This document shows positions 34,850-46,680 of a DNA stretch of 64,000 nt, one piece after another. Each line of letters begins with the position of its first letter. The stretch's first letter is position 1. The stretch spans positions 30,590,438-30,654,437 of the forward strand of contig CM053029.1 of the NCBI GenBank assembly GCA_028564925.1. Reading direction: 5' to 3'. The notes under the pieces were generated by a model. It was not told the origin of the DNA, did not search any database, and saw only the letters and a list, made by a program, of their open reading frames with translations. Made by a program: the position numbers and the translations under genes. The stretch is from Lithobates sylvaticus. Lineage: Eukaryota; Chordata; Amphibia; Anura; Ranidae.

Positions 34850-36840
34850 CTAAAACACACTATATTGCTCAAATTTTTGATGAAATAAAAAAGATGATCT
34901 TAGGCCGAATACATGGATACCGAACACGACATGCTTTAAAATTGCGCACAAACACGCAGTGGCGGCAAACTACATACATTTTTAAAAGCCTTTACAGGTT
35001 ACCAGATTAGATTCACGGAGGAGGACTACTGCTAAAATGACTGCCCTCGATCTGACCTTCGCGGTGATACCTCACATGCATGGTGCAATTGCTGTTTACA
35101 TATGACGCCAGACCGACGCTTGTGTTCGCCTTTCCGCGAGAGAAGGGGGGGCAGGGGTGCTTTTATTTATTTATTTATTTTTCATTTATTTAGCTTTTTT
35201 ATTTTATTTTTAAACTGTTCCTTCCATTATTTTTTTTTGTTATCATTTTTATTGTTATCTCAGGGAATGTAAATATCCCCTATGATAGCAATAGGCAGTG
35301 ACAGGTACTCTTTTTTTGAAAAAAATTGGGGTCTATTAGACCCTAGATCTTTCCTCTGCCCTCAAAGCATCTGACCACACCAAGATCGGTGTGATAAAAC
35401 GCTTTCCCCAATTTCCCAATGTCGCTGTTTATATCCGGGAGGGGGGACATTCCCTCCCACTGCTTGTAAAAGTAGTCTAGAGGCTAATTACCCGCTAGAA
35501 TTGCTTTTATATGAAAGCCGATCACTGGCTGAAAAGAATGATACCAAGATGATACCTAAACCTGCAGGCATCATTCTGGTATAACCATTCAAAGTCCAGC
35601 AACATACTGGACATATATTGTAATCTTTTTTTTTTCATGCAGCCTCTTGGCTGAACGAAAAAAAAAAAAAAGATTGATTGGTGGGTATGCCCACCATTAG
35701 AATACCTCCCTTCATCCACCCACTTCTAATGATGGGCATACATGCACCATTTATATATGCCGAAGCATGGGGGCATCCTCCCGCAAAAGTTATGCCGCGT
35801 ACACACGGTCTGACTTTTCCACGGGCAAGCCTCCGTCAGAATTTCGACCGGATGTATGTGGCATTAGGAGCAAATCGCTCCTCCGCCCCTGCTGCCCCCA
35901 TGCTTCGGCATATATGCTCTTTTTTTTTAACTGTGGTGGTGAAATCACCTCCTACAGCGTTGGAGTCGCGGCTTTATGTATCGTGGGAGCAAACGCTGTT
36001 GCTGTCAAGATAAATAAATCCGCGCTGAAACTGAATGGCGTACCTGCTAAGCAAATTATGGTTAACATTAAAACAAAGTAACATTACAGTATAACAGTAA
36101 GACCTTACCATACCATGCCTGCAAAGCAAATACCAAAAAAAAACATAGTAAAAAATTAAACATTTTTTTAACGCAACCGGTGCCTAAAATATATATATGC
36201 CGAAGCATGGGGGCATCCTCCCGCAAAAAAGTTATGCCACGTACACATGGTCGGACTTTTCCACGGGCAAGCCTCCGTCGGAATTTCGACTGTATGTACG
36301 TGGCATTAGGAGCAAATCGCTCCTCCGCTTCAGCATATATGCTCTTTTTTTTAAAACTGTGGTGGTGAAATCACCTCCGACAGAACTGGAGTCACGGCTT
36401 TATGTATCGTGGGAGCAAACGCTGTTGCTGTCAAGATAAATAAATCCGCGCTGCAGCTGAATGGCGCACCTGAAAACAAAAAAATGGTTAACAATAAAAC
36501 ACAGTAAACAGTAAAGAATGACAAAATTACATACCTGAAAAGCAAGCATGATAAAACAATAAGACATTGCAGAATAGAATACAGTAAAAAAAGAGCAACA
36601 ATAGAGAGAGAATAGAGAGAGAGAGAGAGAGAGAGAGAAGAATAAAACAGCAACTATTTTTGGTTTTTTATTTTATATTTTTTTTTTGGGGGGGGGGTTG
36701 CACTTTTTTTTTATATTAATTTTTTTTACACTTTTTTTTTGTAACCATAATTTTAACTGTAACGGTCAGGTCTCAAAATGCGATGGCATTCTTGAGACCA
36801 TGTGAAAGTGTATCCTAGCCTGTGAAATTCTGTACCCTAC
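34850..36840 (-). other. 3' tail of piggyBac B with two hairpin repeats
   Basis: The stretch mirrors 17740-19760 of piggyBac A: the same poly-A/T beds, a GA microsatellite near 36612-36638 (the counterpart of the CT run at 17944), and hairpins at 35753-35917 and 36193-36347. It starts abruptly at 34850 where PLE 1 ends. No gene is present. Confidence 0.85.
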
Positions 36841-36841
36841 G

Positions 36842-38881
36842 CTAATACTTCACTAGTGAGTGGTAGCGTTCAAAACATTCACCAATGCAAAGACCAGGAT
36901 TGTCAGGACAGCGTGGACAATAATAACGGGTGTCACGCCTATATCCGCGCTTGCTACAGACATGACATCTTCTTTGGGGGGCTCGTTGGGTAGGGGTACT
37001 CGGGAGGACATAAGGATAATGCCTCTCATACAGCCGGCTAACTGCATTTGGTTGGGAATGGTGAGGTGCAGAACCGTCTGGAAACAGAAGGTCTGTGACA
37101 ACCTCTTCCTGGAATTCAAGGAAGGGTAAAGTCCCGCCTGAAGCTCCGTATAGCACATGAGCGTTCAGTAAAGCCAATTGGAATAAATAGACACTTTTTT
37201 GTACCAGCGTCTAGCCTTATGGGCAACTAGATACGGCGCCAACAACTGGTCGTTGAGATCCACCCCTCCCATATTTTGGTTATATTCGTGGACACAGAGG
37301 GGTTTCTCAACAACACCAGCCGCCGTACGCATTTGGACTGTCATTTCTGCATGAAGGGAGGTAAGAACGAAAACATTCTTATTATCCCTCCACTTCACAG
37401 CGAGCAAATTATTACACTGAAAGCAGGCTCTCTTCCCCAGCCTAAGAGGGGAATCTACAAGCCGCTGGGGAAAGCCCCGGCGATTAGGTCGCGCGGTGCC
37501 ATATGCTCCAATCTGATGATCAAACAAGTGACTAAACAGTGGCACGCTTGTGTAATAATTGTCCACGTACATGTGGTACCCCTTTCCGAATAAACTACTG
37601 TGAATGGCCCCAAGGGATAGTGTGGGTAGAGAGAAAAAAGTGTTGGATAAGAGAAAAACAATGTATCAAAACTAGTATATATATGAAAAGTACAAAAGTT
37701 TTATTATTAAATACACAAAATAAATTTGTACACATCTACAAAAAATGAGCACATAAACAAAAAAGCATAATATATCAACTACCAGAGAAAATATTGATTG
37801 AAACACACTAATAATCAGACAAAGGTCGGATGTAGGTGTGGGTAACAATGGAACCCAACCCCTTTCCGAATAAGGGTGACACCAAGTTCCACACTATCTT
37901 GCCAGCGCTCCTATGTAATCTGGACAGTTCTCCGGCTCTACGTAACTATCTTTTCCCTCATAAACCGAAAAGCTCCATGTATAGCCTGTTGCCCTGTCAC
38001 AGAGCTTATAGAGCTTGACCCCATATCTGGCATGCTTGCTGGGAAGGTACTGTTTGAAAGACAAGCGGCCAGAAAACTTAATCAGGGACTCATCAACGCA
38101 GACAACTTGATTGGGAGTAAACTAATCTGCAAAACATTGGTTGAAGTGGTTTATGAGGGGCCGAATTTTGTAGAGCCGATCAAATTCAAGGTCTCCACGA
38201 GGAGAACCGCAAGATCTGTTTGTATCGTGCCCTGGACATGGAGGCAGAGAACACGGGCATATGGTGGACTGGTGAGGTGGACCGATAAGTCCTCAGAGTC
38301 GGGAATTTACGTATGCCCATGTTGAGGGAAAGGCCCAGAAAGGACTTAAATTTGGAAACCGTAATTGGTTTCCAATCTCTGGCAAGGGAAGACGACTGGG
38401 GATTAGCGGCGATGTATTGACCAGCATATATATTACTTTGGTCCACAATAGATCTATAGAGATCTTCCGTGAAAAACAGCAAATAAAAATCGGATGGCTT
38501 AAAATCAGCTGTTTCCACCTGAATACTGGGTTGGCCAGTGAATGGGGGAAGTACAGGTTCTGCAGAAGTAGTGGGCACCCAATCAGGATTGGCAAATTCT
38601 GCAGGAAGGACACTATGTGATCGACGGGCCTGCCTTTGTCTTCTTGGTGGCAGCGGGACACTACTTGTGCTTGCCACCTCGCCAGCTTGAACTGCACTTA
38701 TGGGACTCGCCACGTCACCACGTGATACTGCAGTGCTGGATGTACATCCAGGGTGTACTAGGCCGCTGGTGCTTGCCAGTTCACCAGAAGGAATGGCGGC
38801 ACTAGTACTTCTCTGCTCCATACGAGAGACCTGCGGTTCTTGCATCTCAACAACAGCAGAAGATCAGGATCGGGTACGCCT
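36842..38881 (-). pseudogene. piggyBac B transposase, decayed
   Basis: It is homologous along its length to the transposase at 15767-17736. The C-terminal finger (CHVCSKRGYRRDTRYYCPRC) is at the left end, then MGGVDLNDQ and MYVDNYYTS, and the N-terminal domain reads QEPQVSRMEQRS at the right end. Relative to copy A there is a frame change near 37170, a 265-bp insertion (37594-37858), an internal loss of about 30 bases near 38200, and the first 55-60 codons are gone where L1 copy 1 begins at 38882. At the site of A's frameshift this copy keeps the intact reading. It is clearly older than copy A's break. Confidence 0.92.
37594..37858 (-). mobile_element. 265-bp retro-insertion with 15-bp target duplication in piggyBac B
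   Basis: CCCCTTTCCGAATAA occurs at 37579-37593 and again at 37859-37873, bracketing sequence absent from copy A. On the minus strand the insert has AATAAAACTTTTGTAC followed by A/T-rich text, similar in style to the ends of PLE terminal repeats. A 15-bp duplication fits a retrotransposed fragment; assignment to PLE or LINE is not secure. Confidence 0.65.
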
Positions 38882-39202
38882 GACCTTTTTTTTTTTTTTA
38901 ATTTATGTTTATTGGTTTTCCAATAAACAGAGAAAAAATTACAGAACATATCAACATACACGCTTACACATTATTGTCTTGTATTCAGTAACAAATTACC
39001 AGTATTACACTGTGAAGCGGCAGTATAAACAATAGAGTCTCGAAATAATATTCAAGCCTAATAAGGCTTACAGCTTGTGGCCACATGGCCTCATAAATGT
39101 CCCAGTTCCTCAACGGAGGAAAAAACTAAAACCAAAAGTGTATCGAGAGTATTTGACTGAGATTTTCACTGGACTATACAGGCCCTTCCTTTATAGATTA
39201 GT

Positions 39203-40186
39203 TTAACTACTTGCCTACCAGGCACGAACACCTCCTTCCTGACCAAGCCATTTTTCAGCTTTTAGCGTTGTCGCATTTTGAATGACAATTGCGCGGTCAT
39301 GCAACGCTGTACCCAAATAACATTTTTATCATTTTTTCCCCACAGATAGAGCTTTATTTTGGTGGTATTTGATCACCTCTGCGGTTTTTATTTCTTGCGC
39401 TATAAACCAAAGAAGAGCGACAAGTTTGAAACATAATATTTTTTACTTTTTATTATAATTAATATCCAATTTTTTATTTTATTTTTTATTTTTCCTCAGT
39501 TTAGACCGATACGTTTTCTTCTACATATTTTTGGTAAAAAAAAAATATCGCAATAAGCGTATATTGATTGGTTTGCGCAAAAGTTATAGCGTCTTCAAAA
39601 TAGGGGATAGATTTATAGCATTTTTATTATTATTTTTTTTTTACTAGTAATGGCGGCGATCTGCGATTTGTATCATGACTGCGACATTGCGGCGGACATA
39701 TCGGACATTTTTGACACATTTTTGGGACCATTCACATTTATACAGCGATCCGTGCTATAAAAATGCATTGATTACTGTATAAATGTGACTGGCAGGGAAG
39801 GGGTTAACACTAGGGGGCGCTGCAGGGGTTAATATGTTCCCTATATGAGTGATTCTAACTGTGGGGGGAGGGGATTGACTGGGGGAGGGGACCGATCGGT
39901 ATCCCTATGTACAAGGGACACACCATCGGCCTCCTCTCCTCTGACAGGACGTGGATCTGTGTGTTTACACACACAGATCCACGTCCTGCTCACTTACCGG
40001 GCAATCGCAGGTGCCTGGCGGACATCGCGGCCGCCGGGCACGCGCATCGTGTCCCCAGCTACGCGGCGGGCACGCGCGCGCGCCCCCTAGTGGCCAAAAA
40101 GCGAGTGCCGTCATATGAGGGCGGCCCGCCACAATAGCTGCACCGCTCCGCCGTCATTTGACAGTGGGCGGTCAGCTACAGGTTAA
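39203..40186. mobile_element. small non-autonomous piggyBac-like element inside L1 copy 1
   Basis: TTAA at 39203-39206 (followed by CTACTTGCCTACC) and TTAA at 40183-40186 (preceded by GGTCAGCTACAGG) flank 976 bp. The interior shares words such as TTGGTTTGCGCAAAAGTTAT with the 3' blocks of piggyBacs A-C. The L1 sequence is continuous across it: without the insert ORF2 would end TTT AAC TAA. It contains a 20-bp-arm palindrome (39945-39988). No transposase is present. Confidence 0.8.
39945..39988. repeat. perfect 20-bp inverted repeat, 4-nt loop
   Basis: CAGGACGTGGATCTGTGTGT is mirrored exactly after TTAC. It lies in the small piggyBac and is the shortest of the sharp palindromes in the window. 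Confidence 0.9.
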
Positions 40187-43100
40187 AGATTGGTACCACT
40201 TTGTTTATCATGCGATACAACAGTTGGATATTGGGAGCAGATACACTCTTCCATTGTAGTAATATCAGTTTTCTAGCATAAAAGAGTATCAAGCGGACTA
40301 GGGTCCGTTTGTGGGTTCTGGGTATGTGGTCATTAAGGGTGCCCAGGAGCCCCACCTCAACAGTGCGGGGGGTCACTAGGCATAGCTTGTTTTCAAAAAA
40401 AGAAAATAGGTCCACCCAGAACCCAGAGAGGGCCGGGCAGGACCAAAACATGTGTACATAACCAGCATTAGTGCAATTACATCTAGGGCAGGAGGCCCCT
40501 GAATCATAACCCATGCGAGCCAGACAAGCCGGCGTGTAATGGAGTTGATGAATAAATTTGAACTGTATATATTGGTCGTTAGACCCAACAATATCCAAGA
40601 AACAGGCCTCGGAGGCCTCTTCCCACCCCTCCTCTGAAAGCCCAGGGATGTCGACCATCCACTTCCGCTGTGCAGCACGGAAGGGAGAACTCCCCCCCGT
40701 CTGCAGTCGGGAGTAGATGGTTGTGACTAGTTTCGTAATGTCAGAACACGACATCAATGCCTCGAGTGGGGATTCAGCAAGCTCAAGGGTCAGACCGTGA
40801 AATTGCACACGGACAGCGTGTCGTATGAGAAGATATTTGAAATAGAATTTATTTGATGATCCACTGTTAGCTTTTAGGACTTCAAAAGAGATAAATTCAT
40901 TATTGAGAAAAATGTGGGCGGCATGGGTAATGCCCAGCCGTGTCCTCCACAATGCATCGGGGTGACCCATGAGCTTTAGAAGATTGGGGTTATGCCATTA
41001 GGGGGGCTTTACGGTGAGACCCCCCCCCCCATTTCTGAAAATGTCTTGTTCCCTTCATGCCAGGCCAACCAACTTACTTCTATCGGGGAACCGCGGGAGC
41101 ATCGTTTTGGTAAAGATCTATGCACAATATCTACAAGTGGGGTCCCTAGGCCAGCAAGTGCCTGCAGTAGATAGGTAGAGCAGGATGTAGAGGCCTCCTG
41201 GAACCATTCATAGACATAGGTTAGTTGGGCTGCTATAAAATAGTGTCGCAAGTTTGGGCAGGCCAGTCCCCCATCCCCCTTAGGGGCCTGGAGGGAAGCC
41301 TTCGCTATTCTGGGGTTAGTCCCCTGCCAGAGGAAGGAGGATAATAACAAGTCTATTCTTTTGAAGAGTTTTTTGTAGAGAAAAATAGGGGATGCCCTAA
41401 AGGCATATAAAAATTTAGGTAGGTATATCATTTTAAATATGTTCACCCGCCCTATCAAATTCAAAGGTAATGAGGCCCAAGTTTGCAACCTGGTCTCCAT
41501 GTGTGTAACAATTGGAGCAATGTTAAGAGATTCAAAAAGGGACAAGTCTGCATTAATGTAAATGCCCAAATATTTAAACGTGGATCTGACTGACAGTTTA
41601 GAGTGAGATAAGTAAATATAATTCTGTTTGGGGCCTATGGGAAAAGCAACAGACTTGTCCCAGCCCACCTTTAGTCCCGAGACCTTCCCAAACTCCTCCA
41701 CCACTTCCATTAAAGATTTAAAGGACTGTTCTGTGCCATCAAGGTATATTAGCACATCATCAGCATATAGTGATATCTTCTCTTTAAAATTACCATAACA
41801 GATGCTGCCCACCGACGTCGTCTGCCGCACTGCCAGAGCCAAAGGCTTTATGGCAAGTGCAAACAGGAGTGACGAGAGTGGGCAGCCCTGCCGTGTTCCC
41901 CTGTGTAAAGAAAAGACATCCGACACATCTTTGTTAGTACATATTCTTGCCCTGGGATTGGTGTACAGCAGGCGAACCCATTTAATAAATTGGTGACTAA
42001 AACCCATTCGGTGCATGACTTCCCACAAAAAGGTCCAATTCACAGTATCAAAGGCATTCATTACGTCAAGTGATAACACTAGGCCACTTTTATGCTCAGT
42101 GTCAGCTCTATGAATATGTATGAACAATCGTCTAATGTTGTCGTATGTACTCTTTACAGGCATGAATCCAGTCTGGTCCCTATGGATAAGATGTAGGATA
42201 ACCTTTTGCAGTCTGACTGCCAGTACCTTAGCCAATATCTTAACATCGCTATTGAGTAAGGAGATTGGACGGTATGAGCCGCATTTCAATGGATCTTTGT
42301 CAGGCTTGGGAATTACCACAATCAGTGCCCTCCTCCATTGCCTGCCTGAACTGAGAGTGTAATTTCTGTGCCAAGTCTTTAGCATAGTGTTTGTACCATT
42401 CAGAGGGCAAGCCATCCAATCCAGGAGTTTTGTTCGGGGGGAGTGAGTATATGGCAGTGGTAATTTCGTCTACTGTCAAAGTTTCATTTAAAATAGATTT
42501 ATGTGAGTCCTCCAGTACAGGGAACTGGAGAGATTCAAAGAAACCCAGAGATTCCCATTCAGGTGGAGAGGGCTGGGATGAATATAGATCCTCATAGAAG
42601 GATTTAAAAGTTAGATTAATGGTCATAGGGTCTGAAGCGATGGAGCCGTCCGGCACCTGGATTTGCAGAATAGTCCTATCAACATAGTCCATGCGGGAGA
42701 GATATGCTAACATCTTACCATTTTTCCGACTGTGTTCAAGCAGCCTGGCCGTCAGACATCTCTGTTGTTTCTGCGTTACATCCACCCTGTGGAGATCCAG
42801 GGCCCTATGCCCCCCCACCAGGACCCCATGGGAGTCCAGGGTGGGGGACGCAGAGTACTGGGCCCTAGCAGTCTCCAAGGAGGCAGATCCTTCATTATCC
42901 GCCCAAAAGTGGGACATGTCCTGTCCAACCGGGTCCTGTACTTCGGGGGTGGAGATCCAGCAGGGGCTGAGTCTCCACTGCCAAAAAGAGGGTCGATGGC
43001 CCACCACTAAATCTATCCTAAGGGCTGAATGGTCTGAGATTGTCTGTGAAAGGTATGCGACCGACTTAACATAAGGGACCATATCAGAGGTTCCCAGGGC

Positions 43101-43707
43101 ATAATCCAGCCTGGAAAGAGTACCATACGTTCTGGATTGACAGGAGTACTCTTTTGTCAGTGGATGGCCACGCCGCCAAAGGTAGACGTAACCAAAGGAG
43201 GCACACCATTGGCTAAATAGCTTGGATTCATATTAGAGGGGCCTCAATCTGTCCAGACCAGGGTCCAGTACAGAGTTGAAATCCCCCAACACAAGGGTAG
43301 GCAGACCCGGCAACTTAGAAAACTGTAAACTTAAATCAGTAAAGACTGCAGCCGTGACAGAGGGGGGGGGGGGCGTATACTACCACTAAAAGCAATGGGG
43401 TGGCGTGGATTTTACACAGTAAAAAAACATACCGACCCTTCGGGTCAATAACTACCTGGTCACAGAAGAAAGGGAGTTCCTTCCTTATGAGGACAGAGAC
43501 TCCCCTAGCATAATTAGAGTACGTGGAGTGATACCCCTGTGACACCCAGTGTTTTTTCAAAGCAAGTATTTTGGAGCCTAGGAGATGTGTCTCCTGCAGG
43601 CATAGTATCTGTGGCTTATGCGGTTTGAGAAATTCAAATAAGGATGCTCTTTTAAATTTAGAATTTAACCCCCGGACATTCCAGGAGATGCATGTGATCA
43701 TAGACAT
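40183..43707 (-). pseudogene. L1 copy 1 ORF2 (endonuclease - reverse transcriptase), several frame breaks
   Basis: The start MSMITCISWNVRGLN at 43707 aligns with the start chosen for copy 2. Domains: AP endonuclease (CLQETHL, VVYAPPP, GDFNS near 43280, SDHSAL near 43020); RT (RPISLLNSDVKILAKVLA, LSLDVMNAFDTVNW, GTRQGCPLSSLLFALAI, SLYADDVLIYL near 41760); and a C-terminal cysteine motif (CPRCNCTNAGYVHMFWSC near 40480). Reading frame changes occur between 43336 and 43082, near 42350 and near 40990. The original stop TAA now lies across the nested piggyBac. ORF2 supplies nicking and reverse transcription for L1 retroposition. Confidence 0.92.
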
Positions 43708-44169
43708 GGCGGGGGGTTAAAAAGGGGCCCATATATGATGGCACAATTTAGACACTTGTCACCAGCACGGCTGCAATCCAACACTGGGGGGGAGCAGGAG
43801 AAAAAGAGTACCCATGCACACAAACACACAACCACCATCCATGCAAACACACATACCATTACACATACATTACCAGTTGAAATCCACATTGATTCCGTTA
43901 CTACCCCTGCCGTGCCCCAAGAACAAGGGGCCGGCTTTGTCCCGAAACTTCTAGTAGACACTAGGAACATGGCCAATACAGGCAAGTCAGCAAACAACTT
44001 CGATCAGTCAACGATCAGGGAACAAAAAACTGCAGCAACTCAATCTTCCACATGAAGATCCGTAGCCTCTTGTCGAGCTGTAGAATAAGGTACCTGCCAT
44101 AGACACAAAGAACCCCCGATTGGGGCGAGGAAAAGAGAATGAAGTGGCATTATATCCAGTGCGGGGGAT

Positions 44170-45152
44170 ACCCCAATCAGGTTGCAGGTGGTCGCTCAGA
44201 TGCGCGGCCTGATTGGTACAGGGATTCATACCAGGAAAGTGCAGTAGCAGGGTTCTGGAAAAAGTGCACTTGGCCCTGGTGGACGACTTACAGCGTCGCA
44301 GGAAATTGCATGGAGTATTGTATGGTCTGTTCTCTCAACTTCTGTTGATACTTGGCTCTCGCAGCACGGACTTCTGGGGAGTAATCTGGGAAGAGGGAGA
44401 TCGATGCGTTGTTGATTTTCAGGCTTCCCTTTATGCGGGCAGCCCTCAGGATAGCGTCCCTGTCCTTATAATTTAGGAGACGGATAACCATGGTTGCCAG
44501 CAGGGAGCGGTCTCCCAGGGACCCTGTGGGCCCGTTCAATCACAAAGCATGGGGACAGGCAGTCTTTGCCAAATTCCTGGGTAAACCAGCATTCTAAGAA
44601 GGATACCGGGTCCGCACCCTCGACCCGTTCTGGGAGGCCCACCAGGCGCAGGTTGTTCCTGCGTAGACGATTTTCCAAATCGTCGATCTTATCTGCCAAC
44701 GATTGAATTCTGGTGCCATGGGTTTTCAGTACAGGCAGGGCCGGGCCTACAGTGTCTTCCAGGTCACTAATGCAGCGTTCCGTCTCAGCGACCCGGTCCC
44801 TGACCTTATGCATGTCCTGGCGCATTATGGTAATGTCCAGCTTTAGTTCCTCCACCTTCCCCATAATATCAGAATGGTTTACCTTCAGGATTTTGAGAAC
44901 ATCAAGCAGGGTAGGCCCTGGTTCTGTCCCTTACCCGAAGCCGTCATCGCTAGGAGCGGGGTGGGCCGAGGGTGCTGAAGGGGCTGAAGTCCCAGGGGAT
45001 GGTGGTAGTGAGGGGTCCAGATGGTCACCAAAGAGCTCCGGTGTAGAGGAGAAAGGCGTTTGTAGCATGGTGGAGCGGCGGCCATCTTGGGAGGAACGTG
45101 TGCTAATGTTCATCCTGACCGGGGGCTGTTTTCTCCCTTTTCTTCCTCCCAT
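44170..45152 (-). pseudogene. L1 copy 1 ORF1 (RNA-binding chaperone)
   Basis: The proline/serine-rich N-terminus (MNISTRSSQDGRRS, near 45115) is followed by a coiled coil (KVEELKLDITIMRQDMHKVR), the RRM start NLRLVGLPERVEG, the conserved ERAHRV, and a C-terminal domain (DYSPEVRAARAKYQQKLREQ). These are the parts of a trimeric L1 ORF1p that coats L1 RNA. The frame changes near 44930, 44500 and 44290. An upstream ATG at 45152 is in frame with MNIS. About 460 bp of non-coding spacer separates it from ORF2. Confidence 0.85.
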
Positions 45153-45164
45153 TCCACCAAAATT

Positions 45165-45880
45165 TAGGTTGTAATATGGGGGTACCTAACCTATAAACCT
45201 ATTTATGAACCTATATAAATCTGGCGGTTAGCCTAAAAAAATAACTGGCTACCTAGCGGCACCAGTGACACTAATGCAGCGATCAGAAAAAAGATTGCTT
45301 AGTGACACTGGCAAAAGGGGGTGAAAGGGTTACCTGGGGGGCAATCAAGGGGTTAAACCTTTATTAAGGGGGTAGGCCTTGGCCTAAAGCTAACTGCCCT
45401 GGCAGTTTTTACAGTCACAACTGAAACTAAATGCAGTGATCAGTAAATAAATGATCACTGCAATCAGTGACACTGTGACTGGGGGGGGGGGGGCAGGGGG
45501 TGATCTGGGGGGTGACTGGGGGGTGAAATGCGTGCCTACGTGTCCTGGTGTCAGTGTACTGTTTGTGCACTTACTTGGAATGTGTTCACTCCTCGGCGTC
45601 CCGGTCAAAAAGACCAACACGAGGAGTGTGACATTTTACAATACACAGGCAGGGGAAGCTTCTCATTCGCCAGGAGCGATCACGAGGGGGTGGCCAGAAA
45701 TCACTGGCCGCCCCCTCATCTCGGATCACTCCTGAAGCGAAGCCGACCGCCTCTGCCGACGCGGGGGGGCGATCGGACCCCCCTACCCGCTGGAAGGCAG
45801 GCACGTACAGGTACAGGGTTTTGCCTGTACGTGCCATTCTGCCGACGTATATGTACAGGAGGCGGTCGGCAAGTGGTTAA
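45165..45880 (-). other. 5' terminal region of piggyBac B
   Basis: This is the mirror of 14252-15000 of copy A: part of the tandem block, the GC-rich GGCCAGAAATCACTGGCCG region and the terminal GGCGGTCGGCAAGTGGTTAA. No coding sequence. Confidence 0.85.
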
Positions 45881-46365
45881 GAGCATTACAATAGTGCTCT
45901 GCAAACAAATGTGTATAGGGAAATAACTTAACATAACATAAAATACATAAAAATAATATGCTGGAGGCCCCCTTCTCAGAAGAAGAGGTACAGGAAGTCA
46001 TTAAGAACCTCATAAACTCAACGTCACAATGCCACACATATGGTGGGAATGCCCCAGAATACGCCCTTTCTGGAAAAAAATATTAAATTTAATGGATAAG
46101 CTAGTGGGGAAAATAAAATACTTTGAAATTAAAAAAATAAAAAATAATAATCTTGACCTAGGAGGACGAGGTCCATATGGAGTTTGGTGGCGGTGGATGT
46201 GGCGGTGTAGGTGGAAGCGGCGGTGGAGGAGGACGAGGTAGCCAACACTGGTTTTTGTTTTTAATTACATTTTATTTTTAAATTAGGGTACACCCCAAAA
46301 GAGTGAGAAAGATCAAAATTACAACAATGGCTCGGTAAGGCCCGTGATGTGTCGAATTCTGTCCC
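45881..46365 (-). other. hAT 3' UTR with a captured, chimeric L1 ORF2 fragment
   Basis: The stretch continues the hAT sequence interrupted at 22625. At 45960-46010 the plus strand encodes LEAPFSEEEVQEVIKNL-like text (the segment before the L1 RT palm). Directly after, 46029-46080 encodes PHIWWECPRIRPFWKK (the C-terminal end of L1 ORF2). The same joined fragment sits at about 50800-50925 in the non-autonomous hAT, so it was captured once in the family. A glycine-codon-rich stretch follows (46160-46240). Confidence 0.7.
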
Positions 46366-46680
46366 CCATCGAATAGTGTCCGCCCTGTACTGCGCTTGCG
46401 CAGTACGGAGGACAAGGGGATTACGAAAATCTCCTAAGATGAACGGCGCCTGCGCGGTGAGTCCAGGTTCAAGCCCCAATATCCGAGGTTCAAGCTGAGC
46501 GAAACGAGGCTGTGCCCAAAGCGTGGCGAGCGAAGGGGCCCTGTTACTATGTGCTACCGTATGTCCACTTAGATAGGGGGGCTTGAACCTGAACTCACAG
46601 CGCAGGCGCCATTCATCTTCAGAGATTTTCGGAATCTCCTTGTCCTCCGTACTGCGCAAGTGCCGGACACTATCCGATGG
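46366..46680. mobile_element. palindromic MITE in the hAT 3' UTR
   Basis: Ends CCATCGAATAGTGTCCG and CGGACACTATCCGATGG are inverted copies, and the interior repeats GTACTGCGC, GGAGGACAAGG and GGTTCAAGC in mirror order. It is 315 bp long with no gene. Superfamily is unassigned because no clear target duplication is visible. Confidence 0.7.

Larger units (their letters stand above)
38882..45164 (-). mobile_element. L1 LINE copy 1, nearly full length, decayed
   Basis: On the minus strand: ORF1 (45152 to about 44170), a spacer, ORF2 (43707 to 40183), a 3' UTR and a poly-A tail (poly-T at 38887-38899). It lies between piggyBac B transposase codons and the B 5' tandem block. Comparison with copy A shows that about 950 bp of B is missing at the insertion point, so the L1 landed with a target deletion or the deletion came later; no target duplication is seen. 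A small piggyBac is nested at 39203-40186. Confidence 0.88.
22626..45880 (-). mobile_element. piggyBac element B, minus orientation, heavily interrupted
   Basis: The TTAA at 22626-22629 is followed by CCACTTCAGCCCCGGACC. The TTAA at 45877-45880 is preceded by GGCGGTCGGCAAGTGG. The flanks on both sides join into a continuous hAT sequence, which proves one insertion event. B's own DNA is only about 5.3 kb: 22626-23431, 34850-38881 and 45165-45880. The rest is piggyBac C, PLE 1, a 265-bp insert, and L1 copy 1 with its nested piggyBac. Part of the 3' block is missing around PLE 1 and part of the 5' region around the L1. Confidence 0.82.
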
